The notes below the pieces were generated by a model, which did not search any database, had not been told where the DNA came from, and saw nothing but the letters and a program-made list of their open reading frames with translations. From positions 6,896,974 through 6,960,973 of the forward strand of contig CM024182.1 in assembly GCA_013433145.1 (NCBI GenBank): a stretch of DNA of 64,000 bases, written 5' to 3'. Made by a program: the position numbers and the translations under genes. The DNA comes from Ascaris suum (Eukaryota; Nematoda; Chromadorea; Rhabditida; Ascarididae). This document shows positions 49,724 through 62,835 of the stretch, piece by piece; position 1 is the stretch's first letter, and each line of letters begins with the position of its first letter.

Positions 49724-49822
49724 CAATGAAACCGTAGCTGTTGCAATAGAGTTAATTTCGATATGCAATTGTCCCGCATGTCGAAAGAAATTCGCTCTAT
49801 TGCAACAGCCATAGTTTCATTG
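49724..49822. ncRNA. 99-nt hairpin, candidate pre-miRNA or foldback element
   Basis: Two 44-47 nt arms pair along nearly their whole length. CAATGAAAC pairs with GTTTCATTG. GCTGTTGCAATAGAG (49,737-49,751) pairs without error with CTCTATTGCAACAGC (49,795-49,809). AATTTC pairs with GAAATT, and ATGC with GCAT, with a 3-nt bulge and a terminal loop of about 9 nt. Small internal mismatches and G-U-type pairs are spread as in an animal miRNA precursor, and a 22-nt product could come from either arm. A small foldback transposon would look similar, and the nearby LINE relic makes that possible. Confidence 0.45.
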
Positions 49823-51269
49823 CACTTTTTTGCAAAAATCTTTCAACGCCGATACATTTAATCGAAATCACGCTAACGGAAAAGATCATTCAACCCGATA
49901 TCAAGAAAACTCTTGCAACACTTTCAAATCAAATGTAATCCTTCAACTAATGCAAAACACGCTTCTAGGCAAAAACATCTTCGGATTTAATAAGAAAACG
50001 AGATTCTGTAGAAGCCATAAATTAATGATAGAAAAGCCATTGCTTTCGATGGATGAAAAGATGCCGTCCTATCCTCCCTCTTCCTACAGATTTTTCTTCT
50101 TTTTCGATCCGTAAAAAATTTCTTTTGTTGATGGAACAATCATATATGCAGATAATGTCCGATTATTTTCAATTCCAAAGAAATACCAGCATTAAAAGAA
50201 CAGCAATTAGCGGGAATTCAATTATGACTTTTTAAATTGCTATGATTTATGTCGCTCTATCCGCAATTCCGATTATTACATAACGCTATGCTTCATCATC
50301 TCGAAAGTTTCTGCAGTTATATTATAATATACTAAAGAGTAGAAAAATTTGTTTTTATGAAACTGGAATTTTTATTACTTAAGTTACATTTTAATACCAC
50401 TAAAAAAAGCTCCTCAAGTATGCTAAATCATCTAGTATTCCGGAAAATCCATATGTCGTGAGTCAATCTGAAGACGTAAGCCTTAACATGTAAGGCTTGA
50501 AGCCTAAGATGTAGCATTGTCACCGCAACCGAATTTCATTCACTGATTCAAAAGAACTAGGATGAAGAATGAATTTCTATGCGCTCCGATTGCAAATTTT
50601 GCAACTCGAAGCACCGATTCGTCGGCCACTGTTGCTGTTGTCGCACTGAACAGACGTTCAATTTTCATGCATTCGACGCTGATGTAGCCTAGCTCAAGAT
50701 GCTAGCTCGAAGAGGTTTGCCACTAGCAGTCTGTTCTCACTCGAGAAATCGGCCAACCGCTGGGCCGAATCTCTTCCACTTTCTCAACTTCATGTTATAG
50801 TCTGCAGTGCTCCACAGGTACCAGAGGTGCCACGAAGGGGATTAAAAACTGTGATGCAACATGTCCGGCTAGCTTCTTTCACAGCTTTGCATTTCGTCCA
50901 AGCCTTCAGATTCGCTGTTTTCACTTTTTTTTTCATTTTCTTAGCAAAGAAATAAACTTCACGAGTACTTCACGTCTCCATTTCGCAGTACTGCAGTTTA
51001 CTTATTCGAAAATACTGCAATATTATTACAATCGTTTCTCACGTGATCTCTGAAGCAATAAACCCTCTCCATCAGCATTCAGCATTACAAACCCCGTAGC
51101 AGCTAAAATGAGCTATGTGCTTAACGCAAATACGATTTTAGTGACAGCTGTTGTATCAAACGAATTGCGTTCCAATGTAATAATGCGTGAAAGCATCGAC
51201 TCAAAATTTGTTGATCTACCATAGCTTTATGAGAACACCATGTCAACAAATAGCACAAAAAATATAGAA

Positions 51270-51600
51270 AATACTCTAATGAGACCAAGCATTTTCCAAC
51301 CCTCTAGCCTCTATTGGGGAGCTTCGCAAGCCACCACTCCCTCCCCCCCCCCCCCTCAATAGGATACCACTACCCCTGCGAGAAGTTTCCAGAAGGCAGA
51401 AACTCCGGCGGGCCACGTCGTCGTGAAAAGCTCCTCCGCCCTCGGGTTCATGAATCATCACATAACTTAGTGGGGGAGCCTGATCGCAGTGACTCTCGCT
51501 CGAGTGCCCCCTTTCGTAAATTCATGCTGTCCACACAAAACCTGGTCGACAGACACTTAGTCCACAGAATGACAGACAAATCCACAGACTGACAAGCACA
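51270..51600. other. GC-rich segment with open plus-strand frame
   Basis: About 300 bp markedly richer in G+C than its surroundings, starting at a C13 tract. A plus-strand frame stays open from 51,314 to 51,592 (92 codons, Arg/Ser/Pro-rich), and parts of the minus strand are open too, as expected from composition. No motif is recognised. It may be a fragment of an unrelated repeat or an insertion. Confidence 0.3.
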
Positions 51601-54339
51601 CCATCAAACTAAAACTCCTCAACATTCTCCCCATTTTGAGCAATAATTCAAATTCTCGATCAAAAGGACCAAATCAGTCATAAAATCGAAAAAAATTACT
51701 AATTTTTTTAATGAAGTTATCATACTAAGTTCTATTTTCGTAGTTTAAATATATTAGTGCATTTGTGATCGTTTCCGTTGTTCTCTTATTACTATCTTTA
51801 ATGTTTTAGCTTTATGCAAATTTGCAGCATCATCATAACTGCGAATTCCCCACTCTTAGAGAAATGTTAACAGCATTTGGTTCATACCTATATATACCTA
51901 TATTACATAGCTATATACTTATATGTAAATTAATGTACAGGTAAAGTGTACATGTATATGCAAATAAATATATTTACAATCATTTTCAAGAGAATGCCAC
52001 ATTGCTTAAGCACAAATGGTTATCTAAGCTCCTCCACATTGACTCCTCATAAACCTTAAGTTAAAGTATGCACTAAATGCGAACTCTGCTTACGCCATTC
52101 GGCTATATGTTGAGAAGTCCTCAGCCCTTGAAGATTCTAATGTTAATGTTAACTTAACTAAAAACTATTTTCAGTGGTTAGGAATATATTGTGATGCAAC
52201 ATGGTAGAGGTAGCACTTCTTGAAGAGAGATCTTCTTCCTTTTAATCTTCTTATATGATAAGAAAGTTTAGGCAATATAGGTGAGGGGATTTTCCGACGG
52301 TGTTATTGAAGAAAGAGAACATGGCAGTATGAGGGGAATAAAATGATATTCTTTGTTTTTCACCTCTTCTATTCGTGTTTATTTTTAGACATACGCATAT
52401 ATTTGTGAGTAAAATCTCAAGTGATGAAAGGAAATAGCTTAAAGCACCCGAAACACCTTAAAAACTTCAGTTTTATTTGTCGCAAATAACGCTGAAATCT
52501 TTTCATCGAATCATTGAATATTTCTGCGCGATGCAAATGTGTGCCATTCGTTATTAGAACGATGCGACTTTATTGACTAATACTGCCGGAATATATTGCC
52601 TTTGTGATACCATACCTATCAAGAAGAAAATCGTAAATGAAACCATTATTTTTTAAGCAATAATAACCATTGCTTATTCCCGACAGTGTATATCAAATAT
52701 TGCGCGGAATGCACTAACAAATGATGAAAAGCAATAAGATGATAATCTAATACTGAATAAGGCTAACATAAAAATCTAATTCCATTGTTGTGGAAAATTT
52801 GATAAAGAAAAATTAATGCAAAGTATAAATGTGAACGTTGTGAATTACAAATTTTTAAGAAAATGTCTAATATAACGATTTAAAAAAAAAAAAAAGAAAA
52901 CTTAAATAAAATGAATATAAATAAGGAAATTGGAAGTAAATAAATAAATTATACGTTGGGAAGAAAATATTTTTGAAGAAATATAAATGTTGAATTTTTT
53001 TTTTAATCATCCACTTCAATCATCTTCAAGAAATATCAGCATAAGTGCAGTTTATCGAACAACTATCATATTCCAAATAATTTACTCTTTAGCTTTAAAT
53101 GAATAATAAGTAGAAAGTATAAAGTGCTATATTTTGGATAAGCTTTAAAACGTGTCCAATACAACGATTAATATATCAGTCGTAAAATATCTATATGCAG
53201 TAACGTTATTTATAAACGAAAACCATAGATGGAAATTCTTTTTTTCCAACATGAAAACAACTTAATATATATCCTATCATTGCATAGCATTCGCAAAGGG
53301 ATATGGTGGGCAAAGATGGCCCCGAGATTAATCGCAATGGAATCTCAAATAAACGCCCCCTGAAATCAAATGAATGTCATTTGGTTTCGCCTAGGCATTT
53401 TAAAAAATGTCAACCACGACAAATTCGAATTTGGCTCGTCAAATGAAATGGGCTCAAGCTTCAAAAATTTCCAATCGTTATCTTTGAATTCAGCATGAAG
53501 ATATGAGTTTTTCTAAGTTGGAAAAAAAAGTTGGAAAATTCTAGTATTACACCCTTATTCCAATGTCTTAAATTCAAATCAGCTATGAAATATATTTGAA
53601 CAATGCAGCAATAAATACTGCTATAAGGATGGTACTATTTACTTATTCGAATTTCAGAGTAACCATTTTTGAGTGAAATAATAGTGCAATCTATTTAAGC
53701 AAATCCCTATTCAATTAATAAGTATCAACAGTCATATAATGCACCAATTTCCATTGAAAAAAAAAAAGATATAATATTAAACGAACGTCATGCAAAGTTT
53801 TTCGTTAATGTTAAACGTATGCATTTCCTCAAGATTAGCTTTTGCATTTCGTAACGAAATATCAACTACCGTATCGCTCGAATAGACGCCAGTTGGGCTA
53901 GAATATCTTTCCGATATATAACCGGTAGAAAGTTTGTTTCCTTTGATTATAACTGAACATATAAGAACTACAACGAAAACGATACTAAAAATTTCTTTCA
54001 GATACTCCCAAATGAGGTGATACCTGATGGAATTAATTTCTATAGTAGCGGTTGTATAGGACAGAAATGGAGTGTGAATTTTTGCACTGAAGAGGTGAAA
54101 AATTTTGCAGTTGACGTTGTCTTTAAGTAATCAATTTTTCGAAGACTCGAAATTATCAATGCTGAAGGGTCGATTACTTCTCTATTTCGAGTCCCACTGC
54201 TTCAAAGCATCTAACGATGAAATTCAACGAGAATTTGTAGGTTCTAAATTCTGCAAATTAATTCTTGATTAGATCTGCTGCAAAAATTATTCGCAAAATT
54301 TAAATGAGAATGGAAGTAGAGCGAACGGACGATTCAACG

Positions 54340-54560
54340 GAAATGCAAAGAGGCGATCAATTTCTGGAAATGACGCAGCCAGCAGACAGCTGGCTGGTGG
54401 GAAGCGCAGTATGGCTACAGTGGGGAGAGGCACCAACAATGAGTGCGTCGGGTCAACGCTAGACAGGAAACGCTGTGCTAAGAGGATGGCTAGTGGCAGC
54501 CGTGTGCCGCGGGCGTGCTGCGCCTGTGTCGGCTAAGCTAGCTGGTCTATTTGCTCGGTT
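54340..54560. other. GC-rich island
   Basis: The most GC-rich stretch of the window, with clusters such as GTGCCGCGGGCGTGCTGCGCC and several CpG, between AT-rich flanks. A plus-strand frame is open from a TAG at about 54,272 to a TAA at about 54,534 (about 87 codons, basic, first ATG only in its second half). Possible meanings are a promoter or 5' exon, a coding exon of an unrecognised gene, or transferred DNA. The sequence does not decide. Confidence 0.35.
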
Positions 54561-55322
54561 GGATGCATGGAAACCGATATAGATGCAGCTATCGATTCGT
54601 CTATTTCAACAAATCATCAATGCGCATATGCACACAATAATAATCCCACTAGTACAAATTGATTCACATACATCAGCATTAATATTCCTGAAAGATCTAT
54701 CAAATGCAGCTAATTTCGTTTTGCATTGATGGTGGATTTTCGGAGAACTGATAAAATCGATTGAGATTTGGCGGAGATAGGTAGGAGTACGACTGCTATG
54801 GATTCGATCTTAAAACAAATGATCTCGAAGTGGCTGCGTACTTGTTATGCATGATTGATGCAAACATTTCCAGACGGATTGAGAAAAAAAAAAAAACAAA
54901 TTAATGAATTTCACTCTAGTTGGATGGTAGAATTTGCAAAAAAAAACAAAAAAAAAAAAAAACAAAAATTAAAGTGAATAGCATCAACGTAATTTTAAAA
55001 AAAAATGAAAGAATCGTAAAGTTGAGACTTAATAACAATGAAAAACATTCCGAATTTCTGAAGTGTAACGAAACGAACAATTCTAAGCAGTAAAGGCATA
55101 AAAGTGATTATAATATTCCGTTCTTTTGTTCCGCTATGTTCTATTCTTTCGTTCCATCATAGCATTCGATCATGAAATTCTGTTCTCTTGTTTCTTTGCA
55201 AATATATAATTTTCCCTTTAATTACCGCATATAATTATCATCGAATTCAATAAAATATAGAGGAAAGGTACAGCGAGTGAGGGAGAGGAAAGGAAAGAGA
55301 AAGAAGGAAAGAAAAGCTGAAC

Positions 55323-55485
55323 ATGTTCGGCTACGAAAAAATACACACCTATTTGTTCACTTTATCTATAAACATTCAGAAATTTCTTTTTGCGGCGTTA
55401 TTTTTGGTGATCTTTAACGAAGACCGTAAATGTTATCCTCATATTGAACTTAAAATCGAACAACTGCTTGGCATTAATCGCAGAG
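55323..55485 (+). CDS. Possible first exon of an unrecognised membrane or secreted protein
   Basis: ATG at 55323 opens 54 codons (MFGYEKIHTYLFTLSINI, then QKFLFAALFLVIF) to AGA-G|GTAATT in phase 1. Residues 10-33 form a hydrophobic segment like a signal anchor. The exon at 60,280 begins with CT, which would complete Ala, so the phases match. A (TA)n tract of 130 bp lies in the putative intron. Open frames of this length occur by chance here, and no homology is recognised. Confidence 0.22.
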
Positions 55486-55645
55486 GTAATTTCGAATTCA
55501 ACATGAGTAATCAACTGATAAAATGATAAAAGCTTTTTTTGAAAATACTTCGAAAAGCGAAAAATGAAATTTACTTGCAACAGTGATAAGAACAAGCTTG
55601 AAATCTCATAAAGCTTAATCATTTTTTTAAAGCGCAACATTTTGG

Positions 55646-55779
<134 letters not shown>

Positions 55780-55859
55780 TTTCAACAATTTTTATCAGCA
55801 AAGAAAATAATTTCTGCAAAATCCGTGCTAAAAACTATCTCTCAGGTGAAGATCACCTG

Positions 55860-58800
55860 ATCTATTGGAGTTACAACCGTAATTAACGTTGTGATGGAAG
55901 AGGGAAAGTAATTAAGTAGGCAATATTGCCTGAAATTAAACCGTCAACCGAATGACCTCTGACGCGAGTGATGGATAAAACCAACTCCAACTACTAACTA
56001 GATGAAAGAGAATGTAGAAAACAGTTTTATGAGTTTCGCCGAGCAATGCGTATTGCACAACGAACACAATACTCATTGGGGCTTTGAGGAGGAGGGCACA
56101 TTGCGCAACGAACGCAGTGCCACTTTTTTTTCGGAATTGCTGACAGCCGTCATCTCGACGTTGCACACGAACACGCACCAACAGATTCCGTCCGCTGAAT
56201 GCAGTCGATGCTCCTCGCTTCACAAATATCGCTATTGCGAAATGACGAAAAATGCATGCACATTTGAAATTTTGTTGATTCACGTGCCCGACTCAATATG
56301 AAAATGAAATGGGGAAGGGGGTTAGCTGGTAATAGCTGAGATAATATTCGAAAATAGGAGAAACACTAGAAAAAGTTATCAGATAGCTGGCAACTGCCAC
56401 AATACATCCACATTCGAGTATATTTTTCCAGATAGTACAGAACACTTTAATCCTTCGCATATTTATTTACAAAAAAAAAACCATCCACAGATATATGTAT
56501 GAATTTAAAAAATTGCAATTCTACCCTTGATTGGTTTCGTTAATAACCAATCGTCAATAAGGCATCATCATTGAAGTGAAATATATTAGCAAGACATTAA
56601 GGTTTATTGATTTATAACTTCAAAACTATATTGATTGATCGACTATAGAAAATCGAAATTTATTCGCGTTATTAATTTCCCTTCTTATGTTATAATTGCG
56701 CAATTTAAGTGAACACTATTTTCTTCGATTGAAATACTTAGAAGGATAAGTGTACAAATGCGTATATAGGTTATTTTAAGGTGCAAAAGAATATAATTGA
56801 ATTTTTGTTGCATTTTCCGATGCCTCAAATCGTCTCATAAAGAATTACTCATATACTGGATAAACCTATAAGAGGAAAATGCAAATCTAGAACTTATACT
56901 TCAAGCAATTAGTGATTAATTTACACTTATTTCTTCTTTTTTTTTCCAACCATCGTTCACCTTCAAAAATCTCATAAACAATTATACAGCGGTTAAAGGT
57001 GGAGTATAAAGATAGTATAAGTGGAAGATTCTAACCTCTTTGGGGGTTTTTTTTTTTTAAATAGGAAAACGAAATGAAATAAACTTGTCGAAAATGTATA
57101 CCTTCATTTTAATGGATTTACTTGAGACACTAAAAAAAAAAAGAGAGAGAGAGCAATTGTTTAATACGAAAAAAATCTCTATTGAACGTTGATAATTAGA
57201 AATGCGCAACAATTAGAATAGTAAAGAAAAAAAACCCGCTAAAAAAAAAATTAAAATTCAATAATTTTTCATTATAAATCAATAAAACTTTCTTTTTTCT
57301 ATCATACAAATTTTTAATTATTTCAATGATTTAATAAAATTTGAAAAAAGAAAATTGATGGAGAAAATTTTTCAAAAAAAAAACGACTTTTTAAAAAATG
57401 CTTAAAGTTAAGATTCATCAATATATTAATATCAAATTTAGTTATAGCATGGCATAATATAAAACTGAGAACGATTAAGAGAACGATTTTGAAATGAATT
57501 AATGATATATTACTATTTTTGAAAATGATAAGTAATATTTTAATTAGTAATAAGTAATACCTTTAAAAGTAGTAATAAAAAGACGATAAATAATAAGTAA
57601 TGATAAGTTGTCTTAAATGATAAGAAATGTTTTGCTTTTAACGTACTGTTAAAATGTCTCAAACAGTAAAGAAAAATTTTAATTCTTAGGACTCCGTTTA
57701 AGAGCTTTTTATATAATCGTCAATTTAGGTGTTAATGAATGGGGGGTGTTATGATAGACTGATTACTATAATTATCAGTGTTTATGGTACTATCATCTTA
57801 TAGAAACACCATCGTCTTTTGTAGATTTCGTTTTGCTTTCAGTTGCTTTCTAAATATAAGCAAGTTCATATACTGCTAATATATACAAAAAAGAATAAAC
57901 GAAAGCAAATAGTCAATATATGTGATTAATGCTGGCAAATCTCAAAAGATAATATATGTGAAAACTTATGAGTAATTTCGAAAAACGAGAGCAAAAATAT
58001 ATGCAAATTTTTTTTTTTGTTTACAAATTTGAGATAAAGGTTCTATGTTTATATGGGAGATTATATGGGAGTGTATTGCAAGCTAAATTTTAAACGATTA
58101 CTGCAATTAAAATCTGTATGAGTATTTTGTTGCGAACTTCAGTTTATATACGTTGAAATCAAACCGCTATTGGATAAGGTCGGCGAAACATTTGAAATTT
58201 CAATGGATCGATGCCTTTTTCGAGATAGATAGACAAAAAGATGAAAAAGCGTAGAGAGAGATCGCGGAAGAAATATGGCTCTTAGAACGTTGTTAAATAT
58301 ATATACAGAAGTTTAGTTTAAGACAATCGCTGACGCTTACCACTTCGCCTTCACCGACCCCCCCCCCCCCTCCCCCACTCCTACTCCTCTTACCCCTCTC
58401 CTCCCCGGTCCTGCCACAATCATATCCTACCAGAAATTGCCGAAAAGAGGACTCCTACTAAGAAACCGTTTATCGTAGAAATACCATAAATTCTAATATC
58501 AGGATTTTGACCATAGACTCATACAGTCCATAAAATTTTTCGTGTAGCCAACAAAAGTACGTCTGTATTTATTCCTTCGCTGCTCCTCCTCTTGTATCAG
58601 TAACACCAAGTTAAATAAAAATTCCTCCTGCCACTCGTTCGTACAAAAATTTTGTCGTGTCTCCGATTGCAGGACACAAATCCTGCAACTATACATCCTA
58701 CTTTCCGATGCTATCGTTTTATGAGCGTTTTTTTTTTTTGCAAACTCATCTTGCATAAGTCCATCCGGATGGCGCCATCTCCATATATGATTTCTATAAT

Positions 58801-59029
58801 TTCGAATCTAGAACCAATGTGGCCGATGGCAAAATTTAGTGAATGTAATGTGCATTGCAGCAATTTCTCTTATGTCACAATACATATTGGTTGAATTCGC
58901 TCAGAAAACAACTAAAAGAAATTAAATGAGTGAAAAAATTTGCAGCGATTCCGATTATCATTTCATCGGAAGTTAATTTTCCTTAGAAGAATTATTTGAA
59001 TTATAGTATTAATGAAAATACGTAGGCAT

Positions 59030-59115
<86 letters not shown>

Positions 59116-60279
59116 ATATTTATTTATTTTTTGTTAATAACTTATGAAAATAATTGAAATGATTGAATGGGATTGTAAAAGTGTATAAAGTGGCAACTAG
59201 TGTGATGCATTGATTGTTGTTATCAATCACTGTGATAATAAAAAACTAGAAAACAGCTTAGCAATAAATCAAAAAAAAAGATGCATGAAAAACAAATGAC
59301 GATGAAAAACTCATTGATCGCATAGTGCACTATGAGGCTAATAATTACAATCGATCGACATTCCATAATGCGAATAAAGTTTTCGTATGTTTGAATTTAA
59401 TTCCAACATGCTTTCTTAAATAAATGCTAGGAGTAACTACGTATGAATGCTATGTACACATTATGACGGATTCTCTTTGCCATACTTACATACACAAAAA
59501 TGCAACACAGACAGACACGGACATATATAGACGTACACATATGCCATGAAGAACGATGTACTAAAACGTTAAATCATATAAAGTTTGTCTTGGCTTGGAA
59601 ATACAAGTATTACAGTTGGAAGTAAAATGTAGTAACTTCTCAAGAGGAAAACAAATGGGGCAGGAGTAAGGAAGAAGAAAAGCATTGGGGAGAGAGATGA
59701 TGCATCGCTTCTAGCATCTTATCGATAAACTGGCCACATCGATAGGGGTGTTCAGTGAAGCTAATATACAGATAATGGTACTGACATTGCAATCTTTAAT
59801 CAACCTGAAATTAAAAGCACTCACCTTAGAAAGTCGCGTTTTGGCGAGTGAAGTACTATTCACATTATATTTCCCTTTTCGATGATGGGTAGAGCCGAAT
59901 AATTTACGAATGCTTCGCATTATAAAACGTCAATTAACAGCCGAAGAGATTATATTCGTTGAAATTAAATAAAGTAAACTTAATAGTAATATTAGTAGTA
60001 ATAATTAATTATTAACAAATATTCCGTATTTAAATCTTATCGCAATATTTGCATAAGCTAAAAAATGATTTATTCAAATTTTTTGAAGAATTTGCAAAAA
60101 AAAAAAGTTTCTCTACTATTCATTGTGATATCATTTTTCTTTTTTTGCTTCAATCAAAACAATTTAGAATTTTCTTTGAAATATTTTAATTTTGTCTTTC
60201 AAAAATTTTACTAAATTTTTTCATATTTTTGTTTTTTTTTTACTAAATATATTATTAATCCAAAAATTTCTTTCAATAG
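55860..60279. other. AT-rich region without a supported gene
   Basis: Open frames of about 100 codons overlap on both strands at 55,936-56,301, containing a small internal repeat (TTGCACAACGAAC and TTGCGCAACGAAC). A C13 tract is at 58,358-58,370 within CT-rich DNA. No motif, tRNA or clear splice pattern was found. Confidence 0.4.
59034..59119. repeat. (TA)n microsatellite
   Basis: About 65 bp of pure TA, then interrupted copies (TATTATATATATATTATATT). Confidence 0.96.
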
Positions 60280-60413
60280 CTTGTGGAATATTTGATGAAT
60301 ATAAAGGATATATTAACGCAAAGAAAGATATAGACGTTGTAGAATTCGAGTCTATTGAATACAACGAACCTAAAATATCAATTAAAATACTGAATGCTAT
60401 TAGTTTCTACCAA
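60280..60413 (+). CDS. Possible internal exon, unrecognised
   Basis: After TTTCAATAG the frame CGIFDEYKGYINAKKD, then IDVVEFESIEYNEPK and ISIKILNAISFYQ, runs to a CAA|GTAGGC donor in phase 0. The alternating charged and hydrophobic pattern looks protein-like in very AT-rich DNA. The acceptor phase matches the donor at 55,485. If there is no splice at 60,413, the frame ends at a TAA near 60,455. No family is recognised. Confidence 0.25.
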
Positions 60414-62581
60414 GTAGGCAAAATACATGACATTGGCCTTAAGTCTCATGAATAATTAAAATATTGATGAGCAATAGAATAGATAACGTTCGATTTTAGC
60501 CTAAAAGTTTCTCTGAAGCAAATCAACGTTTGATAGCGTATTACATTGAGCTAAACACTGTTAGCCGAGTGCAACGCGTATTTCTTTGGTGTGTTTCATG
60601 CTCGCTAAACGGGGAAAATAAATGAGTCATGATAGCATATTCATATAATGCATCTCTTTGAATACTTTATTCATTTGCTTTAAAAAAAAAAAAATCCTCC
60701 TTCTCCGATCTATTTATACCTTCATAAGTCCATCTTTAAAAAAAAAGAAAAAAAAAGAAAAAATTAAGCAACTCATTTGAAAAAGTAATATTTCAATCTA
60801 TTTTGTAAAATGATATTTGCATAATGAAATTTTTAGAAGATTTTCTCGAAATGAGTGAAGATGGAAAAAAAAAAATTCTGCCATCCCTTTCTCTTTAGAT
60901 GTTCAATTATGTATTGAGAGAGAAGAAAAAAAAAATGCCATTTTTTTTTTTGAAGATTATAACATTTTGTGATTTGCATGAATGAATACTTGAAAATATT
61001 TTCGTCGTCTCAAATTTTTAGTGCAATAACGATGAATCGTCAAGGATTGTTTTTTTTTTCTATTTGCCTCAAAAAAGCTATCCTTGCAAATCTCAAATAT
61101 GACTATGTGCTAAAATCTTATCTTTTAGCATATATAATAAGATTGCAATGATATTCAATATTAATGAATACTAATTAGAGTTGAAAACGACTATAAACTC
61201 GATATTAGAATAAATTTAAAAGAATTTTTTTTTTCTAAAGTAGAAAATTGAAGGGATAAAGATCACTTAAATGAATGGTATCACTTAAAAATGAAGAAAT
61301 TCTCGATAATTTGGCCCATAGAATAAAATATGAGGGAAAAAAATTCATAAAAATTCACATATTTCAAGAAAAATCATTTAAAATAGAGGAAAAAAATTTT
61401 TTTTCAATGAAATTTCGAAGCGCATTTTAAGCATTTTTCTCTTCATATAATAAATCAAGATTTGTAATAAATCGTTGAAAATATGCTAAAGAGGAAAAAT
61501 GAGTTTTTTCCCCTATTGCTGAAGAAGGAATAAGTTTAGATATAAGAAAAAATAAGATAAAATAGGAGAGTGTTTAATTTAAAAAATCAAGGGGATTTTC
61601 TCAAAAATATGAGGTTTCTCAAAATATTAGTCTATAGAATTAGCTAATCTTTTCATAGGATCGATAAAACGGGAGAAAATAGAGGAATGAAAATGCAAAG
61701 AGTATTATACAACTGTTATTTGCACAAATATTGATAACACATTTATTGGTATGGTTAGCGTTAAGAAAAGAATTCGCGCTATCCGTTCATCACAGCTGCG
61801 CAGAAAATGGAGCCATGATGTCTTTAGTGCTTTTTCGTTCAAAAAAAAAAAAATGCTTTCTAAAGCTTGCACTAGCAATTTGCCACTTTGTGAAGAGAAA
61901 AATGATAATCGAGGAATCTCAGAATCTACCTACAAGTTGGCCCATTATTGTTATGCGTTACTGCAAAGACGTCGATAGCCTACGGCATAATGCTTGTTAC
62001 CTCCTCAATATTGTTTTCTAAATTGTTGTGATATCCATCAAGAACAATAAAGAATTGAACGAAATGCGCTAATATCCTACCTTTCCCCGCCAGGGAAAGG
62101 TAGGAGACAGGTAAAGAAGACTAGTCGAATATATGAACAATTCCAAACACATCACTCTTTCAAAGATGTTGCTCTAGCCAACTTTGACTTGAGTGAGTAA
62201 AACAAGGATCATGGTACTCGAAGAAAAATAATAAAAACGAGAACGATTTTCTCAGATGAGGAACATAGAGAATTTATCGTGATTAAGAATACAATAGTGA
62301 ATTATATTCATTTATTATTAAATATTATCAAATAATAACGTGAATTATTCATTATTTATTGGATAAACTGTAATAATCAAAAAAAAAAAAAAAAATTAAT
62401 AAAAAATAATTTAAAAAATTTTCCACCATATAAACTAGAAAATATTATATTGATATTTATTTTCACGAATGAATTAATTATTAATCCATAAATAATAAAA
62501 TAATAGAAATAATAGAATACTTATATGAAAAAATTGTTGGACTTATTAGGTATTAATTTCTATTGGTGAATAATTTCCTAG

Positions 62582-62835
62582 AAAGTTTCGAGAATGTTGA
62601 GCAAAAAAAAAATCGGAAATATTCTATTCGAATTTCAAAACGTAAAATGCTCGTATTACTTCCAACAAAAAAAGGAACTCTTGATGAAAACAAACTTGAA
62701 AGGTTGGAATATTACGAAATTTCTCTATTGTTGAAAAATTTTTTGAAAGTATTTATAGATGAGAAATATTATAGTCAAATGATTACTTACATAAAACAAT
62801 TACTTTCCATAAAGAAAAATTCATCCGCATGTTGA
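62582..62835 (+). CDS. Possible terminal exon, unrecognised
   Basis: After TTTCCTAG the frame reads SFENVEQKKNRKYSIRIS, then KRKMLVLLPTKKGTLDENK and LERLEYYEISLLLKNF, ending at TGA (62,833-62,835), about 84 codons. It is Lys/Leu-rich with a likely strand-then-helix pattern. It needs an upstream exon ending in phase 1, so it does not join directly to the exon at 60,413. It could belong to the same gene through an unseen exon or be unrelated. No family is recognised. Confidence 0.25.

Larger units (their letters stand above)
49823..55322. other. Region without a supported gene
   Basis: Mixed composition. A GC-raised segment lies at 51,270-51,600 next to a C13 tract (51,343-51,355), and a strongly GC-rich island at 54,340-54,560. 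Elsewhere it is AT-rich with A runs (54,880-55,010). A short CKFCNSKHRFVGHC stretch near 50,591 resembles a zinc knuckle but lacks context. Confidence 0.45.

Noticed and set aside
50579..50640. CKFCNSKHRFVGHC, resembling a gag zinc knuckle
   Set aside because: The spacing after His does not fit, the frame is short, and no polymerase or LTR is nearby.
55936..56301. Overlapping open frames on both strands of about 100-115 codons
   Set aside because: The length is near the chance limit, the two strands cannot both be coding, and no motif is seen on either.
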